Part shown: positions 59,848-64,000 of the stretch, one piece after another
Position numbering within the stretch: position 1 is the first letter of the stretch
How the letters are laid out: every line of letters begins with the position of its first letter
Assembly: GCA_025403435.1 (NCBI GenBank)
Contig: CM046350.1
Coordinates: forward strand, 2,572,070-2,636,069
Length of the DNA stretch: 64,000 nucleotides
Origin: Artocarpus heterophyllus
Taxonomy: Eukaryota > Streptophyta > Magnoliopsida > Rosales > Moraceae
Reading direction: 5' to 3'
Made by a program: the position numbers and the translations under genes
The notes under the pieces: model-generated
Database searches by the model: none
The model's input: only the letters and a program-made list of their open reading frames with translations
What the model was told of the DNA's origin: nothing

Positions 59848-62800
59848 TGTGAAAAAAGATTGTTTCTTAAGTGGGTTTTTCCATGTCCCATCTTCTGAAG
59901 CAAGTATAGGTTATAGATTATTCCAGTTATTTATTCTACAATTAATTAAACCAAACTGGTGTAGGAGTATGCTTTAGTGATACAATCATGTAACGGACGT
60001 ACTTATAATGATAGTTAATTTTGTATTTCTATTAGCATTGTGCTGATACGTACCTGCATGTCAGAGAGAACTTTTTCCTGAATTTAGGTGAATAATAAAA
60101 TATTGGTAGATCAGTTTACACCCCTCATTCAAATTGCTGTAATGGTGAGCCCAAATCAATTTAAAGTCTTTTTTTTTTCTCTGTTTTATAGAAAGAGTAA
60201 TTGGACATACAAAAATGATCTTATAAGACAAAAGGAGGTTCATTTTCTGAAATAGTAGAGGGAAAGAAAAATGCTCAAGAGAGACGTGTAGAAATAACAG
60301 ACGACGTGTCGTTAGTAAGGAAAAGGACATGCTGCTGTCGTTTATGATTCTTTGAAAAACTGTATCCCTTTGCCTTTGAAATATTTTGTCAGTTCTACGG
60401 GATTTTTTTTTGCCTTTGAAACATGCACTATCGACAAGAGCTCGTTTATTTGTTAGAACAACTTGCTGTGGTTGTGAAAATACAAAAATGGAGAATTCAA
60501 CCGTTGGATAGAAAGGGAATTTTGTTGTCATTGAAACGGTAAAACGACTGCTTATTTCTCACTTCGCCGTTTTGTTTACTTCATGAATCAAGTAGTCATT
60601 CTCGTACTAAACTCTAGAGACGTGACGAAAGAAAATCCTGAGATCGTAAACTATCAGTAGAAACTTAGTACTAATAAAAAAAACCTTAAAAAGAAGTGTT
60701 ATAACCTATGAAATTTTGACACGACTGCATGGGATTACAACCGTCTTGTAAACGAGTAGAGCTAATCATAAGTGAAGCTCCATGCTCCATCTTAAGGGAA
60801 TACATAAATAGTTTCAGCCTAGGTGAGATTCAATTGCAAACCAATAAACCTACATGATGTTTTTTGCATTTCCTTTTGCTATCGACTCTACAATCCATGT
60901 CAAATTTCTGTTTTGAGCAAGGGACCAAGTCACAGACACCGACTTTCAATGCCGGGTTCAATTTTTAGGTTTGTTTGGTGCTCGGGTTTAGAATGATGTG
61001 GTTTAGAACTTTATGGTTTGAACTACAGGTTTTATATTGTGTAGTTTAAACGATGTTTTCAAACTAATGTTTGGAGTGTAAAGGCTTAAAACAAGAACTG
61101 TGTTTAGAACAATATGAGTTACGAAGAAAAATAGAAAATTGTCTAAAGCCAGCTAAACTTGAGGAGAATAAAGTTTGAATTTTGAGTGTTTTAGCTGGTT
61201 TAAAACTGCCTCTAAAATTTAAAACCGTCTCAATTATTACTCCAATAAACATCAATTTGAACCGCTTTAAAATCTATGCATCAAACGACACATGAGGACT
61301 CAACTACTTTACAAGGCACTACAGTTTCCTATGCATCATTGGCATTTGACTTCTTGTCTCTTTCATTGTTTTAAGGTTTTTTCTAAACTATCTTCAAAAA
61401 TTATTGTCGCCTTGCATAAAAAACAAGGTTATTAACACCAATGTCTTTTAAATTTCAAGGTTTCTCTCATTTTGTTGTTTAAGTTTTTAAAATTATTACT
61501 TTATCTTTTAAATTTTTAAAACTTCTTACTTTGCTATAGGCCACTTGTAGGGGTAAAAATAAAATTTTATCACTCTCATGTGCACACTATGTAGCTTTCA
61601 ATCTGTCTATTTAAATAAAAAAAATTAAAGGTTTAAGGATAAATGAGGAGCTTTGAAAGTTGAAGGTTACAAGTAGTGATTTTTAAAGTCGGAGGACAAA
61701 ATAAAGAGTTTTAAAAATTTAAAAGATAATGTAGTAATTTTAAAGTTTAGAAGACAAAACGTTAAACACTTTAAATTTTAAATTTTAAGCATTAATAACT
61801 CCAGAAAAAAAATTAATTTTCTCAAAAATAATTTTTTTTCAACGAAAAAATAATTATTCACAAATGGCAGAAAGTTTTACTTTTGAGATTTTTTTTTATT
61901 AGGGAATCATAATTTCTTTTATAAAAGGTATTTTTTTTATAGGCAGGTAGCGGTTTTTCACATGACTAATTTTGACAAAATATGACATTGGAATATACCC
62001 TTAGCATTTTTTAAGACAAAAATAGATCTATGCATTTCGATCGAATACATGGAAAATTTTTGCTCTATCTCTACTAATAATTTATCCAATAACTTTTTTA
62101 GTCTTATTATTTAGTCCCTAGAATTATTTTATTTTTATTAACTTGTTTTAAGACAGAAAATAGGTTCATGTGTTTCGATTTAACGCATGAAGGTTTTTGC
62201 TATCGTCTCTTTGTGACAATTTAGTCTATATGTTTTTTTTAGTCATATTATTTAGTCCATGAATTAAATTTTATTGGCAATTCGATTTAACCTCGTCAAG
62301 TATAGAGTTTAAGGACTAAAATTGCTGATAAATTCAAGCTCAAAAATTGATTAATCTAAACCCAAGAAAAAAGTTAAATATGATGTTCACAAGATTGATG
62401 AAAAATATGGTTAAAACTGAAACTTTTAAACTAAATACTGTAACACGTAGAAGCTTTATACTATAGCTCATCTTTACTGATCACTGTAGCATGTAAAATC
62501 TTTACACTATAACAACCAAAATTTTTTGGTTAAAACTGATTTTGCCTTAATAAAACTCGACATTTGGTAGAATTGTGTCCCAAGTTGACATTGCTATGTC
62601 CCATAAAATGGTTTCTTTTTTAATACTCTACCAAAGAATTCTCTTAGAAAGAGAGAGAGAGAGAGAGTCATTAAAATGAGTTTTGCCTGATACAAGTATC
62701 ACAATTTGCTCGGCCTCTATAAAACCTAGCACGCGTGGCACAATTAAGGAATTTTCCCATCTCTTCAAGTAATTAAACTGAACAAGTGAAGTCATCCATT

Positions 62801-63176
62801 ACCATCGTAAGAAAACCCGTCCATAGACTATTTTAACTTCGGCCTTTTTCCCTTGTCCGAGACTTTAATTCTAAAAAGTAAGCAGCCAAATGAGTTATGA
62901 GGATTCATTTACATACATCTTCAATTCCAGGGGCACAAAAATGAAGACAGGAAAAGGTTGTACAAACTTCAATCGTGGTAAAGATGAATGTCTTCCGTGC
63001 AGTCTCCAACGAAAAAACCATCCATATCCTCATCTCTAAGGCCTCCAATGTACTTTTAGTCTGCACACAGCTTATATGAATGACAAAACAATCAATAAGG
63101 AATCCTGCAGGGAAGCAAATTACCAATCTGAGCAGAAGGTGTTGAATCCGAATATCTTACCAGCTACCTGGAATCT
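59848..63176. other. Intergenic between two convergent genes
   Basis: Contains the 3' UTRs of the glucanase (left) and of the NRPD4-like gene (right). The region 60965-61290 has weak inverted ends (GTTTGTTTGGTGC and, on the other strand, GTCGTTTGATGC) and could be an old hAT-type MITE. Short diverged direct repeats of the form TTTAAAGTTTAGAAGACAAA occur near 61640-61780, and a (GA)n run at 62646-62668. No gene seen. Confidence 0.5.
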
Positions 63177-64000
63177 TTACATTTTATGGTTTGGTGTTAA
63201 TTGCTTAAGCTTAGCTAGTTCAAGCAAAACCTCATTGACGGGGTCACTGAGCTCGCTCATCAGAGGCTGGAAGAGAATTATTAAAAAAAAAAAAAGAGAA
63301 GATTATAAAATGGCATATTCGTATGTTTTAGAAACAAAGTTGGACTGTTGGAGCCATGGAGTACAAGAAAAAGAAGCTAGTTGTGGATATTCAGCCAGCA
63401 ACAATATATCTCAATTGATAATCAGATACATCAGAAACTTAAGAGTCAAACAATACGAGCGTGTTTGGCATTCACATTCCAACACTCAAGATCCAACTTT
63501 TAGAATGTTAAGCTCTCACGTGCTATTGTGTTTGGTTCTAACTCATAGTTCCAACTACGGCCCCAAAAGCTCTCATAATCAACAACTAATGTTATATAAA
63601 CTAATGGCTAAGATGAGCAACACTCGCATGTAAAAGTACATTCAATTATACCACCCGCTCTTTCAATAAAAATGGTTCTTTTCTTATTAACAAAAGCGTA
63701 CCTTCAAAGATGGGACTAGAGCAAATACTTCATCAACAGTTTCTGGACAAACATCGGCAATCACACATATCTGCAGCCACAGATTTGAAGTTAACATAAC
63801 GGCTATACATTCCAGGAACCAAGTACCAAGTAGATTAGGTTCAGAGAATCACCTCACCATCCGTGACACCATTATCGGTGAGAGTCCTAAAATTTGAGTT
63901 GAGTGTTTACAAATAGGAAAAATACTGTCTTTACATAACACAGAACACACAAAAGAACTGATATGATATAGTTATAATAGATATATGGTGTTTTCATAAA
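63177..64000 (-). CDS. NRPD4: DNA-directed RNA polymerases IV and V subunit 4, C-terminal part
   Basis: Three exons fit by splice site and phase: 63853-63886, 63702-63770 (23 codons) and 63177-63266 (29 codons plus TAA). They give NGVTDGE, ICVIADVCPETVDEVFALVP and SLK followed by PLMSELSDPVNEVLLELAKL. This lines up without gaps with the C-terminus of the Arabidopsis Pol IV/V subunit NRPD4/NRPE4 (RDM2) as I remember it, which has the same GVxDGE-CVIA, S/P-ETVDEV and PSLK landmarks. The subunit is the Rpb4-like stalk partner in the polymerases of RNA-directed DNA methylation, in the nucleus. The N-terminal exons lie beyond 64000. The match is to the HRDC-like Rpb4 core; the ordinary Rpb4 of Pol II differs in this stretch. 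Confidence 0.85.

Noticed and set aside
60965..61290. Possible hAT-type MITE
   Set aside because: The inverted ends are weak and no matching target duplication was found; mentioned only in the spacer entry.
63076..63633. Plus-strand ORF of 185 codons
   Set aside because: Covers the antisense of an NRPD4 exon and its introns; no domain of its own.

Overview
The window is nuclear DNA of a flowering plant, almost certainly a eudicot. Its genes have GT-AG introns, and it holds plant-specific families: a raffinose-synthase-like GH36 protein, SBT5-type subtilases, a GH17-X8 beta-1,3-glucanase, the RNA polymerase IV/V subunit 4, plant-type phosphofructokinase and MIR160. It also carries Ty1/copia and hAT transposons with target-site duplications, and long AT-rich, SSR-rich spacers. 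I cannot name the species from sequence alone.

Layout. 1-2290 (-): 5' half of a plastid-type raffinose synthase/seed imbibition protein gene that runs off the left edge. 4501-8928: a full-length hAT element (8-bp TSD GTTTTGGT) with GGGCC-rich subtermini and a frameshifted transposase. 10219-20745 (-): a subtilase pseudogene whose seventh intron holds a 6.4-kb copia element (12017-18417, TSD AATAA). 22613-26771 (-): its apparently intact tandem paralogue, 11 exons and 765 codons. 29620-30109: a MITE. 31843-31931 (+): a MIR160 hairpin. 35204-35924 (+): a 76-residue heavy-metal-associated (HMA) protein in three exons. 40687-52260 (+): a phosphofructokinase pseudogene broken by a copia element (42861-51581, TSD GGATT), which is itself broken by a 3.7-kb solo-LTR-like insertion (44586-48295, TSD GTATC). 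56351-59847 (+): a GPI-anchored type GH17-X8 beta-1,3-glucanase. 63177-64000 (-): the 3' end of NRPD4/NRPE4.

The genes do not form one pathway. The intact ones are ordinary plant functions: galactosyl-oligosaccharide metabolism, extracellular proteolysis, miRNA control of auxin response factors, metal or protein binding, callose turnover and RNA-directed DNA methylation. About a third of the window is transposon sequence, and two of the gene copies are dead. The most rewarding parts are the nested insertions, which can be resolved to the base, the contrast between living and dead subtilase copies, the MIR160 locus, and an 87-bp tandem duplication that copies a splice acceptor in the raffinose-synthase gene. 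I saw no clear evidence of a wholly new biological system.
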